DNA of 64,000 nucleotides from the NCBI GenBank assembly GCA_018266835.1, contig JAFDZP010000006.1, positions 62,001 through 126,000 on the forward strand. The letters are read 5' to 3'. The translations under genes and the position numbers were made by a program. Shown here one piece after another: positions 54,511 through 63,857 of the stretch. This DNA is from Bacteroidota bacterium (GTDB taxonomy: Bacteria > Bacteroidota > Ignavibacteria > Tepidaquicellales > Tepidaquicellaceae). The notes under the pieces are model-generated. The model saw only the letters and a list, made by a program, of their open reading frames with translations. It was not told the DNA's origin and ran no database searches. Position 1 is the stretch's first letter; the number at the start of each line of letters is the position of its first letter.

Positions 54511-55497
54511 TTGAACACAAAATCTTTAAAGTTTTTCGGATGCAATATGTATGAGCTTGCAGGAGTTGATGACTCAACAACCGAGCTCATGCTGCGCGAT
54601 GCTAAAGCATACGGATTTGATACCGTAAGGTTCTGGTGCTTTTATCCCACTACTGATGAAAAACTTCAGTTTATAATAAACTGTGCGAAGAAATATGAAT
54701 TAAAACTCATCTCCGTACTTGCAGACCGGTGGAATTACAATCAGAAGTTTGAAATAAATTCTGACTGGTTTACAGGCGGATATAAAAAAGTTTATCTGCC
54801 CTATATATTGAATCTTATTGAAAAATTTAAAAAGAATGAAGAGATATTAATCTGGGAATTGATAAACGAACCTGCTGCGAAAAAATTTGACTACATTTAC
54901 AATTTTGTATCGGATGTAACTCAGAAAATTAAGGCAGTGAATACAAATCACTTAATTTCAATTGGAACAATCGGCGGTATAGGCGATAAATTAGGAAACC
55001 ATTTCTCACGGTTCAATTCTTCTTTATTTGAAAAGCTTTATTCAATAAAAGGACTCGATATAATTTCGATACATGATTACAGTTACGATTCAACGTTATT
55101 AGATAGAATTGAAATTCATTTTTACTTTAAAGGAAAACCGCATATTGCCAAAATTTTTAATGCACTAAATAAACCTAATGTATGGATAAGAAGCTTGTGG
55201 GATTATTTTTGTTTGGAAAATTTTAACAAAATTATTTCCAGTCCCTTGAGCGTAAGGTGGCTTTGGAGACATTACATAAAGAAAAACATTGAGACGGCAA
55301 ACAGCCTGAACAAGCAGATTTACATAGGAGAAATCGGCTATAAGAGTTATAATGGTAACTTCAGAAAAAACCTGATTAAGCATGACCGTATAAAATATTT
55401 TAATGAAGGCGTAAGCGGGTACATGCTTTGGTCATTTGAAGCTCAGGGAAAATCAATTGACGGGCATGGATACGGATTTGGGAATGACAGGAAATAA
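54511..55497 (+). CDS. Glycoside hydrolase family 5-like protein
   Basis: This 328-residue protein has a TIM-barrel glycosidase layout. The acid/base Glu120 is in the motif WELINEPAA, and the likely nucleophile Glu274 is in YIGEIGY. RFWCFYPT at 40-47 and the final GYMLWSFEAQG also match family GH5 (mannanase/cellulase clan A). No signal peptide is seen, so it may act in the cytoplasm. The start appears to be TTG, 18 bp after the previous stop; the next ATG, at residue 13, would cut into the first beta strand. It ends one base away from the convergent DUF2079 gene, leaving no room for a terminator. Confidence 0.7.
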   Translation: MNTKSLKFFGCNMYELAGVDDSTTELMLRDAKAYGFDTVRFWCFYPTTDEKLQFIINCAKKYELKLISVLADRWNYNQKFEINSDWFTGGYKKVYLPYILNLIEKFKKNEEILIWELINEPAAKKFDYIYNFVSDVTQKIKAVNTNHLISIGTIGGIGDKLGNHFSRFNSSLFEKLYSIKGLDIISIHDYSYDSTLLDRIEIHFYFKGKPHIAKIFNALNKPNVWIRSLWDYFCLENFNKIISSPLSVRWLWRHYIKKNIETANSLNKQIYIGEIGYKSYNGNFRKNLIKHDRIKYFNEGVSGYMLWSFEAQGKSIDGHGYGFGNDRK

Positions 55498-55498
55498 A

Positions 55499-57016
55499 CT
55501 ATTTATGAAAAACTATTAACTCATTAGTTGAAAGATTTTCATCTTTTTTTAAAAAAGAATTATAATCATCAGGCAATTGCTCTTTCTCTTTTTCTCTTAT
55601 AACCAGATAATCAAAAGTCATATTTTTCAGATTTTCTTTTTCAAATGTTTTAACCTCTTTAAACCCTATCAACAAAGGAACAAGTGATTCACTTGAAGCA
55701 ACTACATAAGAATGATTTAACCTTTCAAAATTCTTTTCCGTTACAAATTTTTCATCAAAGGCAGAATAAATTATTTTAGCCGGCTTCCATCCGCTTAAGA
55801 AAAAAGCAATACAAATTAAAATTATTGCTAATCCCCTGCTTACTTCATTGGTAAATTTTATATTAAATTCTTTTAAATTTATTACAGTGGTTATTGCAAA
55901 TATTGTTGAAGGAATTACCGAGTAATAATCCATTGTATTGTAAAGGTTCGGAATGCTGGACACCATAGATAAAAACAAGAATGGAAGTACCGGTATATTT
56001 AAAATCCAACCTTTCTTATAAAACAAAGGAAAAAACAAAAACGGAAGCAGAAGAAAAACCAGATATAAAAATTTTTCTTTGATTGTATTAAAATCGAAAA
56101 GACTATTTACACTTCCTGCCTTTGATAAATGGTCATATGTTTTACCCAGGAAAAATGGCTGCCCAAAGATATACAGAGCAAAACAAACTAACGACATAAT
56201 TCCCAGTGAAATAAAAAGAGTATTATACTTTTTAAATTCCGTCTTATCCCTGAAATTCATTAGCACAATCATCAGGCAGAAGGCAGAAGAGAAAAGGAAT
56301 ATACTTTCTTTTACTGTGCAAGAAATTAAAAGCGATAGCAAAATCAGCCACGGTTTTTTCTTAAGGAAATAATAATATGCCACCATAATAAACGGCAGCG
56401 CAAAGAACTCATCTTCAATACTCCAGTTAAAAGAATGCCTTATTGAATAATTGCATAACAGCAGAACAATAAAAATATATTTTATAGTCGAAGAGTATCC
56501 AAGATGTGAAAGTATTTTTTGAAAAATAATTATTACTGATGAAATAATAATCAGCTCAAAAATTACAAATGACATGTAACCGGGAATTCCAAGCAAAGTT
56601 AGAGCTGCAGGCAGATAAAAAATTGGGCTGAAGTGATGCAGCAAATGATTATATGGGACATCCTTATTAAGAGTTAGAAGTAAGGATTTATTTTGCGGAA
56701 AATTATTCAGTACGTTTGTAAAATATGCAACGTTAATTCCCTCTCCTCCAAGATACATCCTCAATAAATGCTGAACAGAAATAACCAATGGATACAATAC
56801 AATAAAAATCAGCAAGAGGTTTTTCTGGAAATTACTGAGTGCAAGAGGTTTTTTAAAAAACTCTCTTGTTTTAGGAATGAGTAACAAAATCAGGATTATT
56901 CCGCAAATAGTCCTTGCAGCATCATTTGGATGAAGACCAAAAATCCAGCCAAGCGGCAATAAAAGAAATAACCACGCAATTGCTGTATTTTTTTGATTGG
57001 GTGTAAATTCTGTCAT
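55499..57016 (-). CDS. DUF2079-like polytopic membrane protein
   Basis: This 505-residue protein has about eleven hydrophobic segments and a soluble C-terminal domain of about 90 residues. The loop HHFSPIFYLPAALTLLGIP at about 131-150 and WSIEDEFFALPFIMVAYYYF further on match the DUF2079 pattern. That family is thought to be related to GT-C type glycosyltransferases that use polyprenyl-linked sugars. Acidic residues in the first large loop cannot be assigned with certainty. It may decorate lipids or proteins, but this is inference. Confidence 0.65.
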   Translation of the reverse strand: MTEFTPNQKNTAIAWLFLLLPLGWIFGLHPNDAARTICGIILILLLIPKTREFFKKPLALSNFQKNLLLIFIVLYPLVISVQHLLRMYLGGEGINVAYFTNVLNNFPQNKSLLLTLNKDVPYNHLLHHFSPIFYLPAALTLLGIPGYMSFVIFELIIISSVIIIFQKILSHLGYSSTIKYIFIVLLLCNYSIRHSFNWSIEDEFFALPFIMVAYYYFLKKKPWLILLSLLISCTVKESIFLFSSAFCLMIVLMNFRDKTEFKKYNTLFISLGIMSLVCFALYIFGQPFFLGKTYDHLSKAGSVNSLFDFNTIKEKFLYLVFLLLPFLFFPLFYKKGWILNIPVLPFLFLSMVSSIPNLYNTMDYYSVIPSTIFAITTVINLKEFNIKFTNEVSRGLAIILICIAFFLSGWKPAKIIYSAFDEKFVTEKNFERLNHSYVVASSESLVPLLIGFKEVKTFEKENLKNMTFDYLVIREKEKEQLPDDYNSFLKKDENLSTNELIVFHK

Positions 57017-57135
57017 TAAAATTTTCGGATGGGTATTCAGACAATATCGAAAATAAAGATAAGATTTATCAATAACAATATTTTACTACATGTTATAAAA
57101 AAATCCCGAAGGAAGCTCCAACGGGATTTTGTTTG

Positions 57136-57220
57136 CAGAGAGAGAGGGATTCGAACCCCCGGATACCGAAGCATCAACGGTTTTCAAGACCGCCGCTTTC
57201 AACCACTCAGCCATCTCTCT
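57136..57220 (-). tRNA. tRNA-Ser (TGA)
   Basis: An 85-nt class II tRNA with acceptor stem AGAGAGA/TCTCTCT, anticodon TGA in CTTGAAA, a long variable arm and discriminator G73. It lies downstream of truB on the same strand, so it may be read from the truB transcript or its own promoter. Confidence 0.95.
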
Positions 57221-57279
57221 AAGAATGTACAAATTAACAAATTCTGAATATAAATTCAGGGGAATTTTTAATCACTTTT

Positions 57280-57951
57280 TTAAGAAAGCTTTTTATATTT
57301 CACACCTTTTACTTCGTCTTTAAAATCTTCAAGCTTATACTTGCCTATTCGTGTTCTCTGCAAAGTTTTTAAGTAACCACCTACTCCAAGCTCTCTTCCT
57401 ATATCATCTGCAAGTGTTCTTATGTAAGTGCCTTTACTGCAGCTGACATTAAAAAAAAGTTCGGTGTCTGAAAGTCTTTTCAAATGCAGCTCGCTTATAT
57501 TCACATTACGAACTTTTCTCTCAATCACTTCACCTTTTCGCGCAAGTTTATACAACGGTTTTCCTTTATGTTTAACCGCTGAGTGCATCGGAGGAATCTG
57601 CTCAATATCACCTGAGAATTTCTCCTTCGCTTTCTCAATCATATCATCGGAAACACTTTGTGTGCTTACTATATTTTCTTCTTCAGATTCTGTATCAAAA
57701 GTCGGAGTCGTTGCGCCTATTCTTATAATCCCGTTATACTCTTTATCGTAATCAATAAAATCGTTTATCAGCTTTGTCTTTTTACCGGAACAAAGTATCA
57801 ATAATCCTGTCGCTCTTGGGTCTAAAGTACCTGAATGCCCTATCTTCTTCAGATTAAATGCCCTCTTGAATGTCGCAACGATATCAAAGCTCGTTCTATC
57901 TAATGGCTTATCAGCAAGGTAAACATTATCCTGGTCTAAAAGTTCTGACAT
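57280..57951 (-). CDS. truB: tRNA pseudouridine55 synthase TruB
   Basis: This 223-residue enzyme makes pseudouridine 55 in the T loop of tRNAs. [24 protein letters not shown] carries the catalytic Asp, and [19 protein letters not shown] and [15 protein letters not shown] are family hallmarks. It is shorter than the E. coli enzyme (314 residues) because the C-terminal PUA-type domain is missing, as in many Bacteroidota. It is the last gene of the rimP operon. Confidence 0.95.
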   Translation of the reverse strand: MSELLDQDNVYLADKPLDRTSFDIVATFKRAFNLKKIGHSGTLDPRATGLLILCSGKKTKLINDFIDYDKEYNGIIRIGATTPTFDTESEEENIVSTQSVSDDMIEKAKEKFSGDIEQIPPMHSAVKHKGKPLYKLARKGEVIERKVRNVNISELHLKRLSDTELFFNVSCSKGTYIRTLADDIGRELGVGGYLKTLQRTRIGKYKLEDFKDEVKGVKYKKLS

Positions 57952-57983
57952 TAAAATAATATGGAATTAAAAAATGAAGGGTG

Positions 57984-58379
57984 TTATTCAGTTTCAGAAT
58001 TTTCTGTATCAGAAATTTCCGAATTAGGAGTTTCTGTATCAGGTTTCTTTATGCTTTTAAGTATTTTCTCTATGTGGTCTGCGTATTCAATCGTATCATC
58101 ATGGAAGAATAACAAGTCAGGAGTATATCTGAATGTCAATTGCTTACCGAGAAGAAACCTTATGTGAGGTTTCCTCTCTGTAATTAATTTCAGGCATTCC
58201 TTTATAGGGAGTTTATTGCCAAGAAAACTTAAGTATGTCTTGGCAATTTTCAAATCCGGAGAGACAATTACTTTTGATATTGTTACAAGCCCCAGATTTA
58301 ATTCCTGTAAATCGGGTGACATTGCAACATTCAATTTATGCTTTATTTCTTCAGCAACTTTTTCTGTTCGTATTGACAT
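57984..58379 (-). CDS. rbfA: Ribosome-binding factor A
   Basis: This 131-residue KH-fold protein helps mature the 30S subunit and process 16S rRNA. The N-terminal TEKVAEEIKHKLNVAM and the core VTISKVIVSPDLKIAKTYLSF are typical, as is PDLLFFHDD near the end. A 20-residue Ser/Thr/Glu tail (about 112-131) is extra and repetitive at the DNA level. It lies between infB (34 bp) and truB (32 bp). Confidence 0.95.
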   Translation of the reverse strand: MSIRTEKVAEEIKHKLNVAMSPDLQELNLGLVTISKVIVSPDLKIAKTYLSFLGNKLPIKECLKLITERKPHIRFLLGKQLTFRYTPDLLFFHDDTIEYADHIEKILKSIKKPDTETPNSEISDTENSETE

Positions 58380-58413
58380 AATTCAAATAACCTTTTTAAT
58401 GTTACCTTTATGC

Positions 58414-61400
58414 TTAAGCTGTTGTAAGCTTACGTTTTGTTTCTACAATTTTGTATCCTTCTATAACGTCACCGACTTTTATATCGTTGAAGTTTTCAAG
58501 TCCGATACCGCACTCATAACCTGCATCTACTTCTCTTACGTCATCTTTAATTCTCTTAAGTGATGCAATGTTACCGTCAAAAATAACCAATCCTTCTCTT
58601 AATAAACGAATCTTAGTGTTTCTTGTGATTTTGCCGTCCTGTACAAAACATCCTGCGATGTTTCCGACTTTAGGCACCTTGAATACATCACGAACTTCAA
58701 CTGTACAAGTAACTTCTTCTGATTTCTCAGGTTCAAGAAGTCCTTCAAGTGCCATCTTAACTTCTTCGATAGCCTGATAAATGATGTTGTATAATCTGAT
58801 ATCAACGCTGCTCTTCTCAGCAAGCTTTCTTGCATTGAGATTTGGTCTTACATTAAATCCGATTATAATTGCGCTTGATGCTTCTGCAAGCAATACGTCT
58901 GATTCTGAAATCTGTCCGATTGCTTTATGAATAACTGTAACTTTTGCTTCTGATGTTGTAAGCTTTTGTAATGAGTCTGCAATAGCTTCAGCAGAACCGT
59001 CAAAGTCAGCTTTAAGAATGATCTTAAGCTCAACCTGCTTACCCTCTGAGATCTGTTTCGAAATATCGTCGAGTGTAATAAACTTGACCTGTCTGAAATC
59101 CTGTTCGCGTTTCAACTGCTGACGCTTTGTTGAGATTTCTTTTGCTTCTCTTTCAGTATCAAGCACTGCGAATACATCGCCCGCCTGAGGCACTCCGTCA
59201 AAACCAAGCACCTGTGCCGGAGTTGATGGACCTGCAAACTCAAGTTTTCTTTCTCTTTCATCAAACATCGCCTTCACTTTACCGCTGAATACACCTGCAA
59301 TAAATATATCACCGACTTTCAATGTTCCTTTTTGTACAAGTACTGTTGCAACAGGACCTTTACCCTTATCAAGTTTTGCTTCAAGCACAACTGCTCTTGC
59401 ATTTCTATCAGGGTTAGCTTTTAAGTCAAGAAGTTCTGCTTCTAAAAGAATTTTTTCAAGAAGCTTATCTACATTCTGTCCGTGCTTAGCTGAAATTTCT
59501 ACTGACTGATACTTACCGCCCCAGTCTTCAACTAAAATATTTTTATCTGCTAACTGCTGTTTTATTCTGTCAGGATTTGATTCAGGCTTATCAACTTTAT
59601 TGATAGCAATAACAATCGGTACGTTAGCTGCCAATGCGTGGTTGATAGCTTCAACAGTCTGCGGCATAACGCTGTCATCTGCTGCAACTACAAGCACTAC
59701 GATATCTGCTGCCTGTCCGCCGCGGGCTCTCATCGCTGTGAACGCTTCGTGACCCGGAGTATCTAAGAATGCAATTTCTTTTCCTGATTCAAGTGTAACT
59801 TTGTATGCACCGATATGCTGCGTAATTCCGCCTGCTTCACCGGCTACAACGTTTGCTTTTCTTATGTAGTCAAGCAATGATGTTTTACCATGGTCAACGT
59901 GACCCATGATTGTAACAACAGGTGAACGCGGCTTGAGAGATTCAGGTGTATCCTGAACTTCTTCAAGAACTTCCTCTTCGTACTCTGACTGGAATTCAAT
60001 TTTATATCCAAAATCTTCTGCAAGTAGAAGTATCAAATCTTTTTCAAGACGCTGATTGATGGAAACCATCATACCAAGCTTGAATGAAGCTTTTATTAAC
60101 TCATTAACTTCAAGATTCATTAAGTTCGCAAGCTCAGCAGTGGATATAAACTCCGTAACCTTGATTACATTTTTATTTGCCTCTGCATGCTCCTGAATTT
60201 TCTTCTCTTCAATTTCTCTTTCTTTCTTCTTTCTCTTTCTTGCAACACTTCTGGAAGAAGGACCTGCATCTTCACCTATTTTGGCAAATGTATCTCTGAT
60301 TGCCTCATCAATTTCTTTCTGGCTTATATCTTTTGCTCTGTGACCTTTTTCTAAACGTAACTTTCTTTTTCTTTCCTGTTCAGCTTCAAATTTTTTCTTA
60401 TCGCGTTCTTTATCTCTCTTACGTTTTTCATCTTCAAACTTAGGCTTGCTTATTCCGCCGTCAGTTCTCGGTGTAAATACTTTTCTTGTTAATGATGCAT
60501 CTCCCGGTTTTGCAGGAGCGCCGTCAGCAGGCTTTGAGAAATTTTTTCTCTTATCCTTTAAATCACTGATTGAAACTTTCTGGAATTTGTTATCTTTATT
60601 CGGACCTGCACCAGGTGCGCCTGTTCTGTTCCTGTCAAACGGTGGTCTGTTCTTATCAAACGGTTTTCTTTCAAAAGGCGGCTTGTTCTTATCGAACGGC
60701 TTTCTTTCGAAAGGAGGTTTGTTCTTATCGAACGGCTTTCTTTCAAACGGCGGTTTGCTTTTATCAAACGGCTTCTTTTCAAACGGAGGCTTTGGCTTTT
60801 CTTCGTGCTTCTTCTCTGTTGTTTTTAATATCTCCGTTATCGGCTTATCAAGCTTAAACTTGTCTTTTAATACAGATGAAACCGGAATAGCAGTTTCTTC
60901 TGCCGGTTTCTCTTCTTTTTCTTTGAATAAATTTTTATCCTTTACGGGGGCTTCGGTTACAACCGGCTGCTTTTCAACAGGCTCAGTACTTTCCGCTTTT
61001 GATTTCTTTTCTTCCTTCTCGCGTTTCTTTCTTTCCTTAGCTTCTTCAATAGCCTTCTCTCTTTCAAGATGAGCCTTCAGTTCCTGTCTTTGTCTCTCGG
61101 CTTCTTTTTGTCTCAGCTCTTCCTCAATATTCTTTCGTATCCTTTCTTCTTCTTCTTTAAGTCGTTTATCCTCTTCATCTTTTTCCATTTTTTCCTTTGC
61201 TTCGGAAATACCTACATGGAATTTTTCCTCGAACGATACTGTCTTGTTTACGCGCTGTTCTTCTTTCTCAACTTCTTTTCTGAATTTTGCATACACCTTT
61301 GCCACTGTATCAGGTTCAAGCGATGTATTAATCGATGCTTCAACTCCAATAGTACCGAGAAATCCAATGAGATCTTCTTTGGATATGTTAATCTTCTTTA

Positions 61401-61443
61401 CTAAGGAAATTACTTTTTCTTTTTTTGCTTTTGGTTCGGGCAT
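58414..61443 (-). CDS. infB: Translation initiation factor IF-2
   Basis: This 1009-residue GTPase brings initiator tRNA to the 30S subunit. It has an IF2_N domain at the very start (about 9-55), a long charged middle region and the GTPase domain from about 505: GHVDHGKTS (G1), DTPGHEAF (G3), NKVD (G4) and SAKHG (G5). Domains II to IV follow. In the middle region a 12-residue unit of the type [12 protein letters not shown] is repeated four times (about 218-270), encoded by 36-bp direct repeats. The Arg/Lys/Pro-rich repeat is unlikely to be structured and may bind RNA. The conserved core is normal in length. Confidence 0.98.
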   Translation of the reverse strand: MPEPKAKKEKVISLVKKINISKEDLIGFLGTIGVEASINTSLEPDTVAKVYAKFRKEVEKEEQRVNKTVSFEEKFHVGISEAKEKMEKDEEDKRLKEEEERIRKNIEEELRQKEAERQRQELKAHLEREKAIEEAKERKKREKEEKKSKAESTEPVEKQPVVTEAPVKDKNLFKEKEEKPAEETAIPVSSVLKDKFKLDKPITEILKTTEKKHEEKPKPPFEKKPFDKSKPPFERKPFDKNKPPFERKPFDKNKPPFERKPFDKNRPPFDRNRTGAPGAGPNKDNKFQKVSISDLKDKRKNFSKPADGAPAKPGDASLTRKVFTPRTDGGISKPKFEDEKRKRDKERDKKKFEAEQERKRKLRLEKGHRAKDISQKEIDEAIRDTFAKIGEDAGPSSRSVARKRKKKEREIEEKKIQEHAEANKNVIKVTEFISTAELANLMNLEVNELIKASFKLGMMVSINQRLEKDLILLLAEDFGYKIEFQSEYEEEVLEEVQDTPESLKPRSPVVTIMGHVDHGKTSLLDYIRKANVVAGEAGGITQHIGAYKVTLESGKEIAFLDTPGHEAFTAMRARGGQAADIVVLVVAADDSVMPQTVEAINHALAANVPIVIAINKVDKPESNPDRIKQQLADKNILVEDWGGKYQSVEISAKHGQNVDKLLEKILLEAELLDLKANPDRNARAVVLEAKLDKGKGPVATVLVQKGTLKVGDIFIAGVFSGKVKAMFDERERKLEFAGPSTPAQVLGFDGVPQAGDVFAVLDTEREAKEISTKRQQLKREQDFRQVKFITLDDISKQISEGKQVELKIILKADFDGSAEAIADSLQKLTTSEAKVTVIHKAIGQISESDVLLAEASSAIIIGFNVRPNLNARKLAEKSSVDIRLYNIIYQAIEEVKMALEGLLEPEKSEEVTCTVEVRDVFKVPKVGNIAGCFVQDGKITRNTKIRLLREGLVIFDGNIASLKRIKDDVREVDAGYECGIGLENFNDIKVGDVIEGYKIVETKRKLTTA
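60625..60784 (-). repeat. 36-bp tandem repeats inside infB
   Basis: Four near-identical 36-bp units encode the 12-residue repeat of IF-2. They differ at a few third-codon positions and a few Arg/Lys swaps. Such repeats can vary in copy number between strains. Confidence 0.7.
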
Positions 61444-61502
61444 TAAATAAAATAATTATAAAATTCTGTTTAGTATTTCTTTGCTGGTACAACTTTTATC
61501 CG

Positions 61503-62720
61503 TTACTTGTCTTCTGATTCGTTCACGGCTTCTTCTTTTTTATCTTCATCTGCAGAAGCTTCTTCTGTAACTGCTTCTTCAGATTTTACTTCTTCTGTTT
61601 CTGTTGTTTCTTCTGTTTCTTCCTCTGGTGTTTCTACTGACTCAATATCTTCATCTTCATTGTCCTCTGCATCTTCATCTTTTTCTTCGTTTTGTAATCT
61701 GTCAACATCTATCTGGAAGCCTGTTAATTTTGAAGCCAGCTTAATATTCTGACCTTCTTTACCAATGATTAATCTTATCTGATCTTCTTCAGAATAAATC
61801 TTTGCAACTTTATTTTCGTTATCGATATCGATATCGAGAAGCTTTGCCGGAGCTAATGCTCTTGAAATAAATGTCGAAGGGTCTTCCGAATAATTTATAA
61901 CGTCGATGTTTTCATTGTTAAGCTCTCTTACTATTGAGTGAATTCTGATACCTTTCATACCAACGCAAGCGCCAACTGCATCAATTCTGTCATCGTTAGA
62001 TGTAACTGCAATCTTTGCTCTTTCACCTGCAAATCTTGCAATACCTTTTACTTCAATTATACCGTCGTAAATTTCAGGGATTTCAAGCTCAAATAATTTG
62101 TAAAGGAACTGCTCATCTGCTCTTGAAGCAATTACAACAGGAGGTCCTGATTGTCTTTTTTCAACGCTCTTAATTATAGCTCTTATAGTATCGCCTTTTT
62201 TGTATCTTTCTTTTGCAATCTGTTCGTTCTTTGGGAAAATCACTTCGTTGCCGTTGTGAATCAATAAAATTGATTTCGGTTTTAACTGATAAATTTCACC
62301 AACGACTATTTCACCGACTAAATCTTTATAATAATTAAATGTAATTTCTTTTTCTATTTCTCTTATCTTCTGGTTAAGATTTTGTTTTAAGTTGATAACG
62401 TTTCTTCTTCCGAAATCCTCAATCGGGATTTCTTCAACAAAGTCGTCATCAATTTCAAAATCTTCACCTGATTTTGCTTTTGCGGATTCAACATCAATTT
62501 CCTTTGCAGGATCCATAACCTCTTCAACTACTGTCTTGTAAAGAAAAATTTCGATATCGCCTTTTTCCATGTTCACGATAACTTCGAAGTTCGCTTCCAG
62601 CCCGTACTTCTTTTCCATCATTTTTACGAAGGAATCTTTTATTACCGAAGCAAGAATATCTCTATCGATATTTTTTTCTTTTGCCATTTGTGTAAAGGCA
62701 TCAACTATCAGACTTCTCAT
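61503..62720 (-). CDS. nusA: Transcription factor NusA
   Basis: This 405-residue factor controls pausing, termination and antitermination. It has the N-terminal polymerase-binding domain (about 1-135, including SVIKDSFVKMMEKKYG), an S1 domain (VGEIVVGEIYQLKPKSILLI) and two KH domains (GERAKIAVTSNDDRIDAVGACVG split over KH1, and IRLIIGKEGQNIKLASKLTG in KH2). The last 60 residues are almost entirely Glu, Asp, Thr and Ser, in place of the acidic repeat domains of enterobacterial NusA. It follows rimP by 9 bp. Confidence 0.97.
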   Translation of the reverse strand: MRSLIVDAFTQMAKEKNIDRDILASVIKDSFVKMMEKKYGLEANFEVIVNMEKGDIEIFLYKTVVEEVMDPAKEIDVESAKAKSGEDFEIDDDFVEEIPIEDFGRRNVINLKQNLNQKIREIEKEITFNYYKDLVGEIVVGEIYQLKPKSILLIHNGNEVIFPKNEQIAKERYKKGDTIRAIIKSVEKRQSGPPVVIASRADEQFLYKLFELEIPEIYDGIIEVKGIARFAGERAKIAVTSNDDRIDAVGACVGMKGIRIHSIVRELNNENIDVINYSEDPSTFISRALAPAKLLDIDIDNENKVAKIYSEEDQIRLIIGKEGQNIKLASKLTGFQIDVDRLQNEEKDEDAEDNEDEDIESVETPEEETEETTETEEVKSEEAVTEEASADEDKKEEAVNESEDK

Positions 62721-62729
62721 TTTTGTTAA

Positions 62730-63185
62730 TTATTTAAAAAGTAATTTTGCTTTAATTTCTGAAATATCTTTGAATGAATATTGTATATTTCTTAATAGAT
62801 TTTTTTTCTTCTCATCTCTTACTTCAAGCTCAAACGTTTCATTTTCGGGATTCAGCTCAACAAGCTTTCCTGTTACCTGAGTGTTATCGTTCAAAGTAAC
62901 TTCCATCGGACGCCCTTTGTGCTTAACCATCTGCCAGAAATATTTATACGGCTTATCTGCTCCGGGTGAGGAAACTGATATTTTGGCAATATCGTTTTCT
63001 TTGTAATTCTCGTCAAACTCTTTGTTTATTCCTCTCGTAATCGCGGCAATCTCATCTATTGAAAAGTTTTCTGTTCTGTCGATGTATATTTCAAGAATCT
63101 TGTTGTCCTTATCACCTTTTCTCACCAGTTCAATAACTTTGAAGTCGGAGTCTTTAAAGAAGTTCTCAATTATGTCGTTTATCAT
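62730..63185 (-). CDS. rimP: Ribosome maturation factor RimP
   Basis: The protein of about 151 residues helps assemble the 30S subunit. The first domain has LEIYIDRTENFSIDEIAAITRGI, and ISVSSPGADKPYKYFWQMVKHKGRP is the family's typical link. The start at 63185 is chosen because the upstream in-frame ATG (63230) would translate through a terminator-like hairpin and add 15 residues that do not fit the family. It is the first gene of the operon. Confidence 0.92.
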   Translation of the reverse strand: MINDIIENFFKDSDFKVIELVRKGDKDNKILEIYIDRTENFSIDEIAAITRGINKEFDENYKENDIAKISVSSPGADKPYKYFWQMVKHKGRPMEVTLNDNTQVTGKLVELNPENETFELEVRDEKKKNLLRNIQYSFKDISEIKAKLLFK

Positions 63186-63198
63186 AAAAAATTTGTAT

Positions 63199-63227
63199 AA
63201 AAAAAAAGTGGGTTCTTGTGACCCACT
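63199..63227 (-). terminator. Terminator-like hairpin in the rimP-nusA leader
   Basis: On the minus strand a perfect 7-bp stem (AGTGGGT with ACCCACT) and a 7-nt loop are followed directly by eight T residues, ending 14 nt before the rimP start codon. No minus-strand gene lies upstream, so it is not the end of another gene's transcript. It is a candidate attenuator for the rimP-nusA-infB-rbfA-truB operon, or the end of an unannotated small RNA. Confidence 0.65.
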
Positions 63228-63308
63228 CAATAAATTATAATCATCTAAACTTTGTAAGTAATAAATATAGTGAAATTAAAAATTAATTTCAATATCTGCA
63301 AAATTGCA

Positions 63309-63332
63309 TAAACCTATTACTACTAATAGGTT
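63309..63332 (-). repeat. Hairpin containing the 17-nt shared word
   Basis: AACCTATTA and TAATAGGTT form a perfect 9-bp stem with a 4-nt loop at 63311-63332. The minus strand of 63309-63325 is identical over 17 nt to 4829-4845. It lies in the rimP leader region, about 120 bp before the start codon. Confidence 0.45.
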
Positions 63333-63531
63333 AAAACACTTTTGGACTTAAAAAAATTTTGATTATTTTGAAGTGGTGTGATAACTTCCTGCACTCTTTA
63401 ACATAAAATGTGTCAAAAATGTTACTATCTCATATTGTGAGACAGTGAAATAATGAAAAGTGAGAAAATTAATTAAAATTAAAGAATCCGTCAAAAATTC
63501 ATCAAAATTGCAAAGATTAAATTAGCAATCA

Positions 63532-63645
63532 GGGGGCGCGCCTGTCCCGCTTCCAGCGGGACTCAAGTGCATTTTGTGAATTGAATTCTTCAATTCACAA
63601 GATGCATTGCCCGTTCCGACTCCGCCGGAACGGAGGCGCGCCCCC
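63532..63645. repeat. Four-way-junction-like inverted repeat element
   Basis: A perfect 12-bp outer stem (GGGGGCGCGCCT at 63532-63543 with AGGCGCGCCCCC at 63634-63645) encloses three hairpins. Arm 1 is 7 bp (63544-63550 with 63556-63562). Arm 2 is 18 bp with one G-T pair (63568-63585 with 63589-63606). Arm 3 is 8 bp (63611-63618 with 63626-63633). The outer stem and arms 1 and 3 are GC-rich in otherwise AT-rich DNA. It has no coding potential and no gene of its own. Confidence 0.75.
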
Positions 63646-63650
63646 AAAAA

Positions 63651-63832
63651 TGTAACAATAATGTGACTTTAGTATTTTCAAAAGAACAAAACCCGACTAT
63701 TTCCCGACTTTAATAACAAAATTTGCTTTTATTAAAAGAATGCAACAATAATGCGACTTTTTTACGACTATTTTACAAAGTTTAATTTCTCCATTTTTAG
63801 TTCAAAATTAAAGAATGTGACAATAATGTGAC
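63651..63832 (-). repeat. TGTGACAATAA-type repeats at 11-bp spacing
   Basis: On the plus strand the core N-GAC (or N-AAC) begins at 63653/63664, 63693/63704, 63743/63754/63765 and 63818/63829; neighbours in each group are exactly 11 bp apart. The last pair (TGTGAC at 63816 and 63827) ends 25 bp before the FKBP start codon. These are reverse-complement relatives of the AGTCGGA pairs at 4358-4672. Confidence 0.55.
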
Positions 63833-63857
63833 ATTAAAATGATTTCAAAAACCAAGA

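Larger units (their letters stand above)
63231..63857. other. Gene-free 627-bp intergenic region with a structured element
   Basis: No credible protein gene was seen. It contains, from left to right, a 9-bp hairpin (63311-63332), AT-rich sequence, the 114-nt branched element (63532-63645) and 11-bp phased repeats (63651-63832). The promoter of the rimP operon (minus strand) and that of the FKBP gene (plus strand) must be here, but no exact Bacteroidota-type promoter match was found. Confidence 0.7.

Noticed and set aside
57029-57323. Two plus-strand frames containing [11 protein letters not shown]-like or [11 protein letters not shown] peptides
   Set aside because: These peptides are the well-known spurious translations of the antisense strand of a class II tRNA, here tRNA-Ser.
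60446-61072. 208-codon plus-strand open frame opposite infB
   Set aside because: It is the antisense of the repetitive Lys/Pro/Phe-rich part of IF-2; its Phe/Leu/Ser-rich repeats mirror the 36-bp units.
63185-63230. Longer RimP start giving 15 extra residues
   Set aside because: The extension translates the terminator-like hairpin and does not resemble RimP; the ATG at 63185 begins the conserved part.
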